DNA of 38,964 nucleotides from Polaromonas sp. (GCA_028292045.1 JAQGMZ010000168.1:1-38964); one strand, 5' to 3'; shown: positions 1-11,173, counted from the first letter of the stretch. A program made the numbers and translations. The notes: generated by a model not told the origin, from the letters alone.

Positions 1-2237
1 TGGGCGGCCTGATCGTCATCGACTTCATCGACATGGAAGAGTCGCGCAACCGCCGCGACGTGGAAAACCGCCTGCGCGACGCGCTGCGCCAGGACCGCGC
101 CCGGGTGCAGTTCGGCACCATCAGCAAGTTCGGCCTGATGGAAATGAGCCGCCAGCGGCTACGCCCTGCCCTCTCGGAAGGCGCGTCCATCCCCTGCCCG
201 CGCTGCGGCGGCTCGGGCCACATCCGCGACACCGAAAGCTCGGCGCTGCAGATTCTGCGCATCATCCAGGAAGAGTCGCTGAAAGACAGCACGGCCTCGG
301 TGCTGTGCCAGGTGCCGGTCGATGTGGCCTCTTTCCTGCTGAACGAAAAACGCTCGGAGATCAGCAAGATCGAGATGAATCAGCGCATCAACTTGCTGCT
401 GGTGCCCAACAAGACGCTGGAAACGCCGAACTACAAGCTCGAGCGCCTGAAGCACGACGACCCGCGCCTGGAAAACATCGAGGCCAGCTACAAGATGGCC
501 GACGAAGCCGAGGATGCCACGACCGTGACGCGCCGTAGCCAGGAAAAACACAACCGGCAGGAACCGATCATCAAGGGCGTATTGCCCGATGCGCCGGCCC
601 CGATGGCGCCGCCAAAACCAGTGCCCGTGGCACCTGTGGCGGTCAAGGCGCCCGCGCCCGTGCCACCGGTCCAGGCGCCTGCGCCCGCTGCTGCGGAAAA
701 AGGTTTGTTTGGCTGGATCAAGACCCTGTTTGGCGCGGCCGAAACCGCCGCGCCGGCACCTGCGGCTGCAACCGTTCTGAAGGACGCGAAAAAAGACCTG
801 ACGCCAGGCGATGCGCAGCGTGAAGGCCGTTCAGGCGAAGCGCGCGGCGAACAGCGCCCAGACCGCGGCGGCCGCACCGAACGCGGCGGCCGCGATGGCC
901 GGCGTGGTGGCAGCCGTGGACGCAGCGAAGGCGCCGCCCCTGAAGGCCGCGCCGAAGCGCGCCCGGACGGCCGGGGCGGCGAACGCCGTGAACGCAACCC
1001 GGAAGGCCGCGCCGAGGGCGGCCGTCCCGAGCGCCAGGAACGCCAGGAGCGTCCGGCCGGCGACTACCGCCATGAAAGCCGCAATGCCGAAGGCCGCAGC
1101 GACAACGCCGGCGATGCCCAGCCGCGCAGCGAAGCGCCAGGGCAGGCCCGCGAAGGCCGCGGCGGTGACCGCGGCCGTTCGCGCGGCGACCGTGCAGACC
1201 GCCCGGAACGCGGCGAGCGCATCCCGCGCGATGCGGTCGAGCAGGACCAGGCACTGGCCAACCAGGCGGCCATGGCCGCGGCCATGGGCGGCGAAGCAGT
1301 TGCGCCGCGCCAGGAACGTCAGCTGGACACCTCAGGCCGCGACGGCGATCGCCGCCCGCAAGGCGGACGCGATGAGCCGAGCAGCCAGGAAGCCCGCGCC
1401 GAAGGCGGCAGCGATGAATCGTCCGGCGAAGGCCCTCGCGCCCGAAGCGAACGGGGCGGCCAACGTTCCGGCCGCCGCAGTGACCAACGGGGTGAGCGTG
1501 CTGAAGGCGTTACCGCACCCGGGGCAGGCGCGCAGGCGGACAGTTTCGATGCAGCGCACCCGGCCGTGGTGTCGATGCCGGACCAGGCGGGCAACCCAGG
1601 CGCAGCGGTGGTGTCCTCGACCGACGTCCAGGCCCGGCCGGACCAACCGGAAGACAGCGCAGAGCGCCAGCCGCGTGAACGCCGCAGCCGTGACCGTTAT
1701 GGCCGCGAGCGCCGTGAACGGGGCGAGCGCGGTGACCCGGCCGGCCAAGGCGCAGATACCCTGGCCAAGGCTGAAGCTTTCGAGCCCAACCAGCCTTATG
1801 CGCAGACCGCCCATGCGTCTTTAGCGGCCGAACCCGTGGCAGCTGAGGCACCGCCTGTCGCTGAGGCTCATCCTGCTCCAATGGCGCCGGTTGCCGCAGC
1901 CGCCTCCCAACCGGTCCAAGTACCGGTATCAGTCCCAGCGCCTGTGCCCGCTCCGGCGTTGGCAGCCCTGCCTGCCGGCCTGCCCAAGGTCCAGGCTTAC
2001 GACCTGCCCCTGCAGGACCTGGCCCAGGTTGCGCAAACCTCGGGTCTGCAGTGGGTGAATTCCGACGCGGCCAAGATCGCCGAGGCCCAGGCTGCCATTG
2101 CCGCCGAAGTCAAGCCGATCCAGGTACGGCGCGAGCGCCCCGCCCCGGTGGTGTCCCAGGAAGCGCCGCTGGTGCTGGTCGAAACCAAGCGCGACCTGGG
2201 CAGCATGACCCTGCCGTTCGAAAAATCGGCCGACTGA
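1..2237 (+). CDS. rne: Ribonuclease E/G, C-terminal part (5' truncated by window start)
   Basis: Frame is open from nt 3: GGLIVIDFIDMEESRNRRDVENRLRDALRQDRARVQFGTISKFGLMEMSRQRLRPAL, then CPRCGGSGHIRD (Zn-link), then a long Arg/Gly/Pro/Ala-rich disordered tail. Confidence 0.95.
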   Translation, partial: GGLIVIDFIDMEESRNRRDVENRLRDALRQDRARVQFGTISKFGLMEMSRQRLRPALSEGASIPCPRCGGSGHIRDTESSALQILRIIQEESLKDSTASVLCQVPVDVASFLLNEKRSEISKIEMNQRINLLLVPNKTLETPNYKLERLKHDDPRLENIEASYKMADEAEDATTVTRRSQEKHNRQEPIIKGVLPDAPAPMAPPKPVPVAPVAVKAPAPVPPVQAPAPAAAEKGLFGWIKTLFGAAETAAPAPAAATVLKDAKKDLTPGDAQREGRSGEARGEQRPDRGGRTERGGRDGRRGGSRGRSEGAAPEGRAEARPDGRGGERRERNPEGRAEGGRPERQERQERPAGDYRHESRNAEGRSDNAGDAQPRSEAPGQAREGRGGDRGRSRGDRADRPERGERIPRDAVEQDQALANQAAMAAAMGGEAVAPRQERQLDTSGRDGDRRPQGGRDEPSSQEARAEGGSDESSGEGPRARSERGGQRSGRRSDQRGERAEGVTAPGAGAQADSFDAAHPAVVSMPDQAGNPGAAVVSSTDVQARPDQPEDSAERQPRERRSRDRYGRERRERGERGDPAGQGADTLAKAEAFEPNQPYAQTAHASLAAEPVAAEAPPVAEAHPAPMAPVAAAASQPVQVPVSVPAPVPAPALAALPAGLPKVQAYDLPLQDLAQVAQTSGLQWVNSDAAKIAEAQAAIAAEVKPIQVRRERPAPVVSQEAPLVLVETKRDLGSMTLPFEKSAD

Positions 2238-2296
2238 TCTGCCAGACGCGGCGGCCTGAACCCCTGGGAGGGGGGGGCAGGCGCCGTCAAATACCC

Positions 2297-2327
2297 AAGC
2301 CGCATCCGCACAGGATGCGGCTTTTTT
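2297..2327 (+). terminator. Rho-independent terminator downstream of rne
   Basis: AAGCCGCATCC-GCACA-GGATGCGGCTT followed by a T-run (2322-2327). Confidence 0.9.
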
Positions 2328-2450
2328 GCTTTGGATCTGTTTCAAGCATGGGTTGCCAGCCAGCGGAAATTGAACCGGAACCGGCAAAAAACAGTTAAAT
2401 CAGCACCAGCCGGAGGTTTGAATCAAATTCACCCTGACTGACCAGGCCTG

Positions 2451-2537
2451 CGCCGAGCGGCAAAAGCGGGATCAGGGACGCCTCCTGTTCAAGGCGTTCG
2501 CCGAGTTTGCGCGAACCCCCGCCTTTGCCGCTCGGCG
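2451..2537. repeat. Long imperfect inverted repeat with internal hairpins
   Basis: CGCCGAGCGGCAAAAGCGGG (2451-2470) pairs with CCCGCCTTTGCCGCTCGGCG (2518-2537), 19/20 complementary. Enclosed ACGCCT/AGGCGT and GTTCGC/GCGAAC arms. Confidence 0.75.
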
Positions 2538-2621
2538 CGGGTCGCCCGCAGCGAAGCCCAAGCACCCAGCCAAGCTATGCAAACAAGCGGGCATGAATTC
2601 ACGCGAGGAAAAACAGCCGGG

Positions 2622-3911
2622 TTACGGCTGTGAAGCCTGTTTGTAGGCTTCGGCAGCGGCGGCTTCGTCGTCGCGCTGCTCGGCCAGCAAGGCTAATGCG
2701 CGCCAGGCACTGCGGTGCAGCTGGCGGTCTTGCAGCGCCGGCGTCGCCTGCGTCAGGAGCTGGCGCGCCTTGCCCCAGAGCTGGCGGCTGAGGCAGGCCA
2801 TGCCGGCCAGGTACACGAAATGGGCATCGCGCGGGTGGCTGAGCTGAGCAGCTTCAATGCGCGACAGCCATTCGGCCTCTAGCGAATCCATGCCCGCTTC
2901 CAGCACCTGGATCAGCTTGATGCGCAGCTTGTCGCCCAGGTCGGAGCGGGGCTCCAGCATGCGCTCCCAGACCGGCAGCAGCCAGGAGCGGGCCAGCGCT
3001 GCATCGCCGTTGAGGCTCATCAGGCGGGAAGCCGCATGCACGCACAACTCGGGCATGCGCCGCTCGCTGTCGTCCAGTCCGGCCCAGGCCTGCTGCAGTT
3101 GCGCCGGGTCATGCGCTTCGTTGAGCAGTTCCAGCGCCAGGCTGCGCACCAGGCTCTGGGCCGCCGCCGGCGAAAAAGCGCGGTGCTTGGCCAGCAGGCG
3201 CGCGGTTTCCAGCGCCGGCAGGCTTTGCCGGGCATGCCTGGCCGCGCGCAGCTTCATGCGCAGCGCCAGCGTGCGCCGGGCGGCGCCCTGAGGCAGCTGG
3301 CCGAGCCAGTCCAGCGCGGCGGCGGGGTCGTGGTCTTCCAGGGCCCAGCGGGCTGCGCGGAACTGCACCCCTTCGCGCACTTCCTGGGCTTGGCGGGCAG
3401 TGGAGTTTTGCAGGGCCAGCGCCAGGTGCTGGTTGCGCAGGGCCTTGTTTTGCAGCGCTTGCGCGCTTTCAGCCACCAGCAGGTGCGACAGCGAACGCAA
3501 CTGGCTGGCCAGGCTGGCACTGTGCCCGGTGGGGTGGCCGGTGGTGTCGGTCGTCACGCCCAGGCTTTGCTCCTGCGCCAGCGCGTTCTGGGCTGATTTG
3601 GCTGACCGGATGTAGCGGCCGGCCATCAGGTGGGCCAGCGCATCCATGAGGGCGCCGTACATGGCGCGTTCCTTTTGCTGCGCTCTCCAGCGCCGCGCCT
3701 CGACCGGCAGGGAAAATAGCGCCGAGAGCGCGCGTGACGCCAGGTACAGCAGCAAAAACAGGCCGACCAGCAGCAGCACCATCAGGTTGAAGGACACATC
3801 GACCCGGTGCGGCGGCCAGAAGACGGTGACGACCGCCTGGTTGTTGCCGGCAAACAGGGCAACGGCCACGGCAATGCCGAACAGGGCGATGAACCAGAGT
3901 GCGGCGCGCAT
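2622..3911 (-). CDS. hemY: HemY family protein (heme biosynthesis-associated TPR membrane protein)
   Basis: MRAALWFIALFGIAVAVALFAGNNQAVVTVFWPPHRVDVSFN; two N-terminal TM segments; follows hemX. Confidence 0.9.
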   Translation of the reverse strand: MRAALWFIALFGIAVAVALFAGNNQAVVTVFWPPHRVDVSFNLMVLLLVGLFLLLYLASRALSALFSLPVEARRWRAQQKERAMYGALMDALAHLMAGRYIRSAKSAQNALAQEQSLGVTTDTTGHPTGHSASLASQLRSLSHLLVAESAQALQNKALRNQHLALALQNSTARQAQEVREGVQFRAARWALEDHDPAAALDWLGQLPQGAARRTLALRMKLRAARHARQSLPALETARLLAKHRAFSPAAAQSLVRSLALELLNEAHDPAQLQQAWAGLDDSERRMPELCVHAASRLMSLNGDAALARSWLLPVWERMLEPRSDLGDKLRIKLIQVLEAGMDSLEAEWLSRIEAAQLSHPRDAHFVYLAGMACLSRQLWGKARQLLTQATPALQDRQLHRSAWRALALLAEQRDDEAAAAEAYKQASQP

Positions 3912-3940
3912 GGTATGACTGGACAGCCTGGCAGCAGGCG

Positions 3941-5098
3941 TCAGCGGCCCGCAGCCGCGGTGGCCAGCGCCGCCAGGGTTTCGTCGAGCCGCGGCAGCTC
4001 GGTGCTTTTGAGCTGGCCTTGCACCTGGACGAGCAATTCCCGCGCGGCCTGCGTTTTGCGCGCCGACGAGTCGAAGTACCTGCCCAGCCAGGCGTCTGCG
4101 TTGAGCAGGTCAGAGCGGGCGGCGTCGGTCTGGCGCGACAGCAGCGCCAGGCGCGCGTTGAGCAAGCGGAGCTTGAGGTTTTCGCGCAGGAAAAAAGCCT
4201 GTTCGGGCGCCAGCAAAGCCGCTTCGGGCTGGTCGATGCGGCTGACGCGCAGCAGCTGGCTGGCTTCCAGCCACAAGCTGGCGGCCACGCGGCGGGACCA
4301 GGACTGGACCGCCGTGAAGTCAAGGCCCGGCAGCCAGGAGCCGCCGGCGGCGGCCGAGGCCGGGCGCTGCGGCGCGGCAGCCACGGCGCTCACCGGACGC
4401 GCCACGCTGTTGTTCACGGCTTCATTGGCCACCGGCAGTTCATCGACCAGGCGTGCCAGTTCGTCCAGCTTGATCATCAGGGCCGGCACATCGGCAATGG
4501 TGGCATTTTTGACGCGCCCGATGTCGCGGGCGATAGCGCGCTGCAGCGGATTCAGGCGCGGCTGGGCGGCGCGCGTGAGCCGGGTTTCAGCCGACTTCAA
4601 GGCGGCCAGCAAAGGCTCGGCACTGCCGGTCAGCAAGGCGCGCTGCTGGGCCAGGCGCAGGTCGGACTCGACATCGACCACCAGGTTTTCATCGCGCGAG
4701 CGCGTCAGGCTCTGCATCAGCTCTTCAAGCTGGCTGCGCTGCAGGCTGATTTCGCCCAGGCGGGTTTCAAGCAGGGCCAGGCGCACCGACTGTTCACGGG
4801 TGCTTTCCTGGGCATCCTGCGCCAGGGTCCGGGCCTCGATCGACTGGGCGCCGGCGGTGTTCGTCCGGCCGGCGAGCTCTTCCTGGATGGCCCCCAGCTT
4901 TTGCCACAGGGCGGCACTGCCGAGCAGCCCGGCAGCGGCCAGCGCAGCGACCACCAGGGCCCAGCTGCGCGGCACCAGCCAGGCATCGTGCAGGGCGGCA
5001 GGCACGGCAGCGTAGGCCGGCAAGCCGCGCCCCGGCACCGGGTCGTCCTGGGACGGCGGATGGCTCGGCGGGGGCAGGACGGGGGGGCTGTCGCTCAT
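3941..5098 (-). CDS. hemX: HemX-like uroporphyrinogen-III C-methyltransferase family protein
   Basis: MSDSPPVLPPPSHPP..., single TM then coiled coil; lies between hemD and hemY. Start trimmed from ORF start 5176 to ATG 5098, which gives a 4-nt overlap with hemD. Confidence 0.85.
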   Translation of the reverse strand: MSDSPPVLPPPSHPPSQDDPVPGRGLPAYAAVPAALHDAWLVPRSWALVVAALAAAGLLGSAALWQKLGAIQEELAGRTNTAGAQSIEARTLAQDAQESTREQSVRLALLETRLGEISLQRSQLEELMQSLTRSRDENLVVDVESDLRLAQQRALLTGSAEPLLAALKSAETRLTRAAQPRLNPLQRAIARDIGRVKNATIADVPALMIKLDELARLVDELPVANEAVNNSVARPVSAVAAAPQRPASAAAGGSWLPGLDFTAVQSWSRRVAASLWLEASQLLRVSRIDQPEAALLAPEQAFFLRENLKLRLLNARLALLSRQTDAARSDLLNADAWLGRYFDSSARKTQAARELLVQVQGQLKSTELPRLDETLAALATAAAGR

Positions 5099-5976
5099 GG
5101 ATGGAGCGATTCTAGCGAGCCAAGGGCTTGCCGGATGTCCTGGAGCGCCGGTCGTGACGCCACAACAACACCCCATCCGGCCGCCCGCGCCGCCTGGGCA
5201 ATGCGCGGATGGGTCGCAATGGCGCGTGCCCGGCCCCAGTCCACGCCCTGGAGCCCGGGCAGGCCGACCAGGTTGGCCACGGCTTCGGAGCTGCTGAACA
5301 GCCAGGCCGAGCCATCGGCGCTGGCCTGGCGTGCCCGCGCCATTTGCGCTTCGCCAGGGCGGGGCGCGCAGCGCTGGTAGACGCCGATGAAGTCAACGCT
5401 GGCGCCCGCGTCCTGCCACTGGCGAACAATCCAGTCGCGTCCCGAGGTGACGCCTTCAGCACCGGCGCTCTGGCCGCGCACGATCAGCACTTTGCGGCCC
5501 TGCCAGTCACGCGGCTTGATAACCTGCCACAGCGCTTCCGAGTCGAACTGGCTGGCATCGGCCGCAGGCGCGTCGATTTGCGCGGCAGCCACACCGGCAG
5601 CCCGAAGCGCGGCCACGGTGCCCGGACCGGGCGCCATGCAGCGCAGGCCCGGCGGAATTCCTGAAATTGGGTTACTTGCTATTTTATTTATAGCAGTTTC
5701 AGCCGATTCCGCATCCTTAAGAGTCTTGTTTTGCCGAAAGAAATGCGTCACCGCATGGCCGCTGACAAACATGCACGCGTCATAGCTGCCCAGTGCTCGC
5801 CAGGTTTTATCCAGCGCAAGGACATCGGCGGCGTCCAGGACCGGGCCAATTTCAATCAGCGGAAAAGCCTCGGCGGCCGTGCCGGCCTCTTGCAGGGCCT
5901 GCACCCAGAGAGCGGCGTCTAGCGCGGGTCGGGTCACGATGACGCGGGCGGTCGACATGCTCAAGCGCGCCGGCAA
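5095..5976 (-). CDS. hemD: Uroporphyrinogen-III synthase
   Basis: STARVIVTRPALDAALWVQALQEAGTAAEAFPLIEI; position between hemC and hemX. Confidence 0.88.
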   Translation of the reverse strand: MPARLSMSTARVIVTRPALDAALWVQALQEAGTAAEAFPLIEIGPVLDAADVLALDKTWRALGSYDACMFVSGHAVTHFFRQNKTLKDAESAETAINKIASNPISGIPPGLRCMAPGPGTVAALRAAGVAAAQIDAPAADASQFDSEALWQVIKPRDWQGRKVLIVRGQSAGAEGVTSGRDWIVRQWQDAGASVDFIGVYQRCAPRPGEAQMARARQASADGSAWLFSSSEAVANLVGLPGLQGVDWGRARAIATHPRIAQAARAAGWGVVVASRPALQDIRQALGSLESLHP

Positions 5977-6969
5977 TCAGGCAGCAGGCGCGTTTTGGGT
6001 CCAGACCGCGCCACCGGCGCGCAGTTCAGCGGCCACCGCCTCGCCCAAGGCCTCGGCTTCGGCAAAACTGCCGACAACGGCGGTTTGGCGCGCTCGGACC
6101 AGGGGCACGGGCTGGGCCTGGGCGCTGCCCGGCAGGGCTTCTGCCGTGACCGGCTCGCCCCAGGCGGCATTGAGCTGCAAGGCGCCGCCCACCGCCGTGA
6201 CAAATGCAGCCAGCGGCATCGAGCAGCTGCCCCCCATGGCGCGCGACACGGTGCGCTCGGCCGTGACGGCCAGCCAGGTGGGCTGGTGCGCCAGCGTGGC
6301 CAGTGCGCCGATCAGGTCGGCGCGGTCTGTGCGCACTTCGATGCCCAGGGCGCCCTGTCCGGCGGCCGGCAGCATGTCGGCGGGAGAAAATGTCTGGCGA
6401 ATGCGCGATTCCAGCCCAAGCCGCTTCAAGCCGGCGGCCGCCAGCACGATGGCGTGGTAGCGGCCTTCGTCCAGCTTGCGCAGCCGGGTGTCGAGGTTGC
6501 CGCGCAGGGGCTGGATGTCCAGGTCGGGCCGCAGCGACTTGAGCAGCACCAGCCGGCGCAAGCTGGAGGTGCCGACCACCGCGCCCTGGGGTAGCCCGTC
6601 CAGCGACGAAAACTGGTTGGACACCAGGGCATCGTGCGGGTCTTCGCGCTCCAGCACGCAAGCCAGGGAAAACCCGTCGGGCAGGTCCATCGGCACGTCC
6701 TTGAGCGAATGCACGGCCAGGTCGGCGCGGCCTTCCGCCAGGGCGACTTCAAGCTCTTTCACAAACAGGCCCTTGCCGCCGACCTTGCTGAGCGAGCGGT
6801 CCAGAATCTGGTCGCCCAGCGTGGTCATGCCCAGCAGTTCGACCTGCCAGCCAAGGCGCGCCTCCAGCAGCGCCTTGACATGGCGGGCCTGCCACATCGC
6901 CAGGCGGCTTTCGCGGGTGGCGATCACCACCCGGGTCGTGTTTTGGGGAATCTGGAGCACTGCTGCCAC
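5977..6969 (-). CDS. hemC: Hydroxymethylbilane synthase (porphobilinogen deaminase)
   Basis: [61 protein letters not shown], and cofactor-Cys region [11 protein letters not shown]. Confidence 0.97.
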   Translation of the reverse strand: MAAVLQIPQNTTRVVIATRESRLAMWQARHVKALLEARLGWQVELLGMTTLGDQILDRSLSKVGGKGLFVKELEVALAEGRADLAVHSLKDVPMDLPDGFSLACVLEREDPHDALVSNQFSSLDGLPQGAVVGTSSLRRLVLLKSLRPDLDIQPLRGNLDTRLRKLDEGRYHAIVLAAAGLKRLGLESRIRQTFSPADMLPAAGQGALGIEVRTDRADLIGALATLAHQPTWLAVTAERTVSRAMGGSCSMPLAAFVTAVGGALQLNAAWGEPVTAEALPGSAQAQPVPLVRARQTAVVGSFAEAEALGEAVAAELRAGGAVWTQNAPAA

Positions 6970-7063
6970 GTGTAACCTGTTGGTAATCTGGAGAGGGAGT
7001 GAATGCTAGCATGCACCCTTTCGTACCGATTTAACTTTCCGTCACCAGCCGCAAAGGGCCGCG

Positions 7064-9970
7064 ATGCCAACTTCCGCACTTACCCAAAAAGCCAGGCACG
7101 GCGACAAGCAAGTCGCCCCGGCCGCTGCGATGGAACCGGGCCGGCCCGCCAGCCCGTCGGCCCGCGTCAAGAACAACGAGCGCCCGCTGGTCGAGGACAT
7201 GCGCCTGCTGGGCCGCATTCTGGGCGACGTGATTCGCGACCAGGAAGGCGTGGCCGCTTACGAGCTGATCGAGCTGGTGCGCACGCTGTCGGTGGCTTTC
7301 CGGCGCGATGCCGACCAGGAAGCCGACAAGTCGCTCAAGACCCTGCTGAAAGACCTGAGCGGCGACCAGACGGTCAGCGTGATCCGGGCTTTCACCTATT
7401 TCAGCCACCTGGCCAACCTGGCCGAAGACCGGCACCACATTCGCCGCCGCGCCATTCACGAACGCGCCGGCGACACGCAGGAAGGCAGCATCTACGTGGC
7501 ACTGTCCCGGCTGCGCTGGGCCGGCATCGCGCCCAAGACCATCTCTGACATTCTGGCGCGCAGCTTTGTCTCGCCGGTGCTCACCGCCCACCCGACCGAG
7601 GTGCAGCGCAAAAGCATCCTGGACGCAGAGCGCGGCATTGCCCAGCTGCTGACGGCGCGCGACAGCATCAAGGCACTGGCGCTGGCGGTGAATGCCACGA
7701 AAGATGCGCTGACCCCGCGCGAGCTGGCGGCCAACGAGCTGCAGCTGCGCGCCAGGGTCATGCAGCTGTGGCAGACGCGCCTGCTGCGCTTTTCCAAGCT
7801 GACGGTGGCCGACGAGATTGAAAATGCGCTGAGCTACTACGAAGCCACCTTCCTGCGCGAGATTCCCAAAATCTATGCCAACCTGGAGCGCGAACTGGGC
7901 ATGCAGCCGGTGCACAGCTTTCTGCGCATGGGCCAATGGATCGGCGGCGACCGCGACGGCAACCCGAACGTCAACGCCGACACCCTGAACTACGCGCTGC
8001 GCCGCCAGGCCGACGTGGCGCTGCGCCACTACCTGACCGAAGTGCACCTGCTGGGCGGCGAGCTGTCGATGTCATCCATCCTGATCGACTGCAGCGCCGA
8101 CATGCAGCAACTGGCAGAGCGTTCGCCCGACACCAGCGCGCACCGCCAGGACGAGCCCTACCGCCGCGCCCTCACCGGGGTCTATGCCCGGCTGGCGGCC
8201 ACGCTGAAGGCGCTGACCGGCGGCGAGGCGGCGCGCCATGCGGTGGCGCCGCAAAACGCCTATGTCCGGGTGGAAGATTTCCTGAGCGACCTGCGCACCC
8301 TGCAAACCTCGCTGGCCGGCCACCATGGCCAGGCCCTGACGGCGCAGCGCCTGCACCCGCTGATCCGCGCGGTGGAGGTGTTCGGCTTTCACCTGGCCAC
8401 GGTCGATTTGCGCCAGAGTTCGGACAAGCACGAGGAAGTCGTGGCCGAACTGCTGGCGGTGGCGCGCATCGAGGCCGGCTATGCCAGCCTGGACGAAGCC
8501 GCCAAGCGCCTGCTGCTCTTGAGAATGCTCAACGACGCCCGGCCGCTGCGGGTGCGCGATGCCGTTTACTCCGAACTGGCCCAAAGCGAACTGGCGATTT
8601 TCGAAGCCGCCCTGGATGCCCGCAGCCGGTTTGGCAAGGAAGCGATTCGGCACTACATCATCAGCCACACCGAAACCGTGAGCGACCTGCTGGAAGTGCT
8701 GCTGCTGCAAAAGGAAGTCGGCCTGATGCATGGCGTGCTTGAAAACCCGCAGGACAAGCTTGGCTCGCGCTGCGACCTGATCGTGGTGCCGCTGTTCGAA
8801 ACCATCGAAGACCTGCGCAACGCCGCGCCGATCATGCGCGAGTTCTATGCCTTGCCGGGCGTGGCCGCGCTGCTGCAGCGCAGCGGCGCCGAGCAGGACA
8901 TCATGCTGGGCTACAGCGACAGCAACAAGGACGGCGGCATCTTCACCAGCAACTGGGAGCTGTACCGGGCCGAAATCGCCCTGGTCGAGCTGTTTGACCA
9001 GCTGGCGGTGTCGCACGGCATCACGCTGCGCATGTTCCACGGCCGGGGCGGCACCGTCGGCCGGGGCGGCGGCCCGAGCTACGAGGCGATTTTGGCGCAG
9101 CCGCCCGGCACGGTGCGCGGGCAGATCCGGCTGACCGAACAGGGCGAGGTGATCGGCTCCAAATACGCCAACCCCGAGATCGGCCGGCGCAACCTGGAAA
9201 CCCTGGTGGCCGCCACCCTGGAGGCAACCCTGCTGCAGCCGACGAAACCGGCGACCCCCGCCTACCTGCAGGCCGCCGACGAACTGTCGCGCTCAAGCAT
9301 GGCGGCCTACCGGGCCCTGGTGTACGAGACACCCGGCTTCACCGAGTATTTCTTCAGCGCCACGCCGATCCGCGAGATTGCCGAACTGAACATCGGCTCG
9401 CGGCCGGCCTCGCGCAAGCCTTCGCAGCAAATCGAGGACCTGCGGGCCATTCCCTGGGGCTTCAGCTGGGGCCAGTGCCGCCTCACCCTGCCCGGCTGGT
9501 ACGGCTTCGGCTCGGCCATCGAACAATTTCTCGCCCAGGGAAATTCGCCGGAAAGCCGCAAGGCGGCGCTGGCCCTGCTCAAGAAAATGTACCGCCAGTG
9601 GCCGTTTTTCCGGACCTTGCTGAGCAACATGGACATGGTGCTGGCCAAGAGCGACCTGGCGCTGGCGTCGCGCTATGCCGAACTGGTGGGCGACGCCAGG
9701 CTGCGCAAGAAGATCTTCACGGCCATCGATGCCGAATGGCACAAGACGGCGCAGGCCCTGAGCCTGATCAGCGGCGACAAGCAGCGCCTGGCAGACAATG
9801 CGGCGCTGCAGCGATCCATTCGCCACCGTTTCCCCTACATCGACCCGCTGCACCATCTGCAGGTTGAACTGGTGCGCCGCTACCGCGCAGGCCAGACCGA
9901 CCAGCGCGTGCAGACCGGCATTCACATCTCCATCAACGGGATTGCGGCGGGCTTGCGCAATACCGGCTGA
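7064..9970 (+). CDS. ppc: Phosphoenolpyruvate carboxylase
   Basis: [73 protein letters not shown]-terminal [13 protein letters not shown]. Confidence 0.98.
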   Translation: MPTSALTQKARHGDKQVAPAAAMEPGRPASPSARVKNNERPLVEDMRLLGRILGDVIRDQEGVAAYELIELVRTLSVAFRRDADQEADKSLKTLLKDLSGDQTVSVIRAFTYFSHLANLAEDRHHIRRRAIHERAGDTQEGSIYVALSRLRWAGIAPKTISDILARSFVSPVLTAHPTEVQRKSILDAERGIAQLLTARDSIKALALAVNATKDALTPRELAANELQLRARVMQLWQTRLLRFSKLTVADEIENALSYYEATFLREIPKIYANLERELGMQPVHSFLRMGQWIGGDRDGNPNVNADTLNYALRRQADVALRHYLTEVHLLGGELSMSSILIDCSADMQQLAERSPDTSAHRQDEPYRRALTGVYARLAATLKALTGGEAARHAVAPQNAYVRVEDFLSDLRTLQTSLAGHHGQALTAQRLHPLIRAVEVFGFHLATVDLRQSSDKHEEVVAELLAVARIEAGYASLDEAAKRLLLLRMLNDARPLRVRDAVYSELAQSELAIFEAALDARSRFGKEAIRHYIISHTETVSDLLEVLLLQKEVGLMHGVLENPQDKLGSRCDLIVVPLFETIEDLRNAAPIMREFYALPGVAALLQRSGAEQDIMLGYSDSNKDGGIFTSNWELYRAEIALVELFDQLAVSHGITLRMFHGRGGTVGRGGGPSYEAILAQPPGTVRGQIRLTEQGEVIGSKYANPEIGRRNLETLVAATLEATLLQPTKPATPAYLQAADELSRSSMAAYRALVYETPGFTEYFFSATPIREIAELNIGSRPASRKPSQQIEDLRAIPWGFSWGQCRLTLPGWYGFGSAIEQFLAQGNSPESRKAALALLKKMYRQWPFFRTLLSNMDMVLAKSDLALASRYAELVGDARLRKKIFTAIDAEWHKTAQALSLISGDKQRLADNAALQRSIRHRFPYIDPLHHLQVELVRRYRAGQTDQRVQTGIHISINGIAAGLRNTG

Positions 9971-10000
9971 CCCGGCCCGGGCAACCCGGGACGGCGCATT

Positions 10001-11173
10001 TCAGGAGCCGAGGAATTCGCCGACGGGCTTGAGGTCTTCCACCCGGTCGCACACCGATTTGACGATCATCATGATGGGAATGCCGAGCAGCAGGCCCCAC
10101 ACGCCCCACAGCCAGCCCCAGGCCAGCAGGCCCATGAACACCGCCACCGGGCTGAGCCGGCTGGCGCGGCTGGTCAGCCAGGGCGTGAGCAGGTTGCCCA
10201 CCAGGGTGTGGATGACCAGCGAGGCGCCGCCCACCGCCATGGCCATGTTGACCGAGCCGAACTGCAGAAATGCAACCAATGCCGAGGCGGCTGCGGTCAC
10301 CAGCGATCCAATGTAGGGCACCAGGTTCAGCACGCAGGCGACAACGCCCCAGACGGCGGCATTCTCGAGCCCCAGGAACACCAGGGCCAGCCCGGTCAGC
10401 ACGCCCACCAGCAGGCTGGTCAGCAGTTGCACCTGCAGGTAGCGCTGGATCTGCCCGCTGATCTCGTGCAGCGCCTGCAGCGTGATTTTTTTCTTGCTCA
10501 GGCTGGGCCCGGCCAGCTTGACCAGCTTACGCCGGAAGGTGTCGCCCGAGAGCATCAAAAAGTAGGTCAGGAACACCACCACGGCCACCTGCCCGATCAG
10601 CGCCACCAGGCCGATGGTGCCGGTCCACAGGTAGTCCTTGACGTTGAAACGCGGCGCCTCGATCACCACCCGGGTCGCGCCCCGGTTGGGGCCGCTGACC
10701 GTGCTGCTGTCCCGGGTCGCCTGTTCAATCTGGGCAGCCGCCTTTTGAACCGTGTCCAGCGCGCTGGTCGACTTGCCGCTGCTCGACCTGAGCCCTTGGC
10801 CCAGCTTTTGCGCCGCGGCCGGCAGGGCCTCGATCAGCTGCGCGGCCTCAAGCCGCAGCAGGTACGCGCCCGAACCCAGCGAGCCCAGCACGGCCAGCAG
10901 CAGCACCGCAGAACTCAGCCACCGGGGCATGCGCCGGGTCTCCAGCCAGTTGATCAGGGGTGAAAAAGCATAGCTGAGCAGCACACTGAGCATGATCGGG
11001 ATGAACACGGCCCGCGCCCACTGAAGCACAAACAAGCTGGCAAGTATCGCCAGCACCACCAGCGACACATTGCGCACATCCACCGGCATGTCCAGAAGAA
11101 ACCGGGACGGCTCGGGAAATTCCGTGATGTCGGTTTCGGACTGCGGCTCGCTTGCCAGGGTTTCGTCGGCCAT
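10001..11173 (-). CDS. AI-2E family transporter (PerM-like membrane protein)
   Basis: Multi-TM protein with NLVPYIGSLVTAAASALVAF and GNLLTPWLTSRASRLSPVAVFMGLLAWGWLWGVWGLLLGIPIMMI, typical of the family. Confidence 0.9.
   Translation of the reverse strand: MADETLASEPQSETDITEFPEPSRFLLDMPVDVRNVSLVVLAILASLFVLQWARAVFIPIMLSVLLSYAFSPLINWLETRRMPRWLSSAVLLLAVLGSLGSGAYLLRLEAAQLIEALPAAAQKLGQGLRSSSGKSTSALDTVQKAAAQIEQATRDSSTVSGPNRGATRVVIEAPRFNVKDYLWTGTIGLVALIGQVAVVVFLTYFLMLSGDTFRRKLVKLAGPSLSKKKITLQALHEISGQIQRYLQVQLLTSLLVGVLTGLALVFLGLENAAVWGVVACVLNLVPYIGSLVTAAASALVAFLQFGSVNMAMAVGGASLVIHTLVGNLLTPWLTSRASRLSPVAVFMGLLAWGWLWGVWGLLLGIPIMMIVKSVCDRVEDLKPVGEFLGS

Noticed and set aside
811-1824. 337-aa plus-strand ORF in another frame within rne
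   Set aside because: Ala/Arg-rich shadow frame of the GC-rich repeat-like tail; the rne frame is clearly the coding one.
3899-5380. 493-aa plus-strand ORF antisense to hemX/hemD
   Set aside because: High-GC antisense shadow; Gln/His/Arg-rich, no recognisable domain, opposite to well-supported hem genes.
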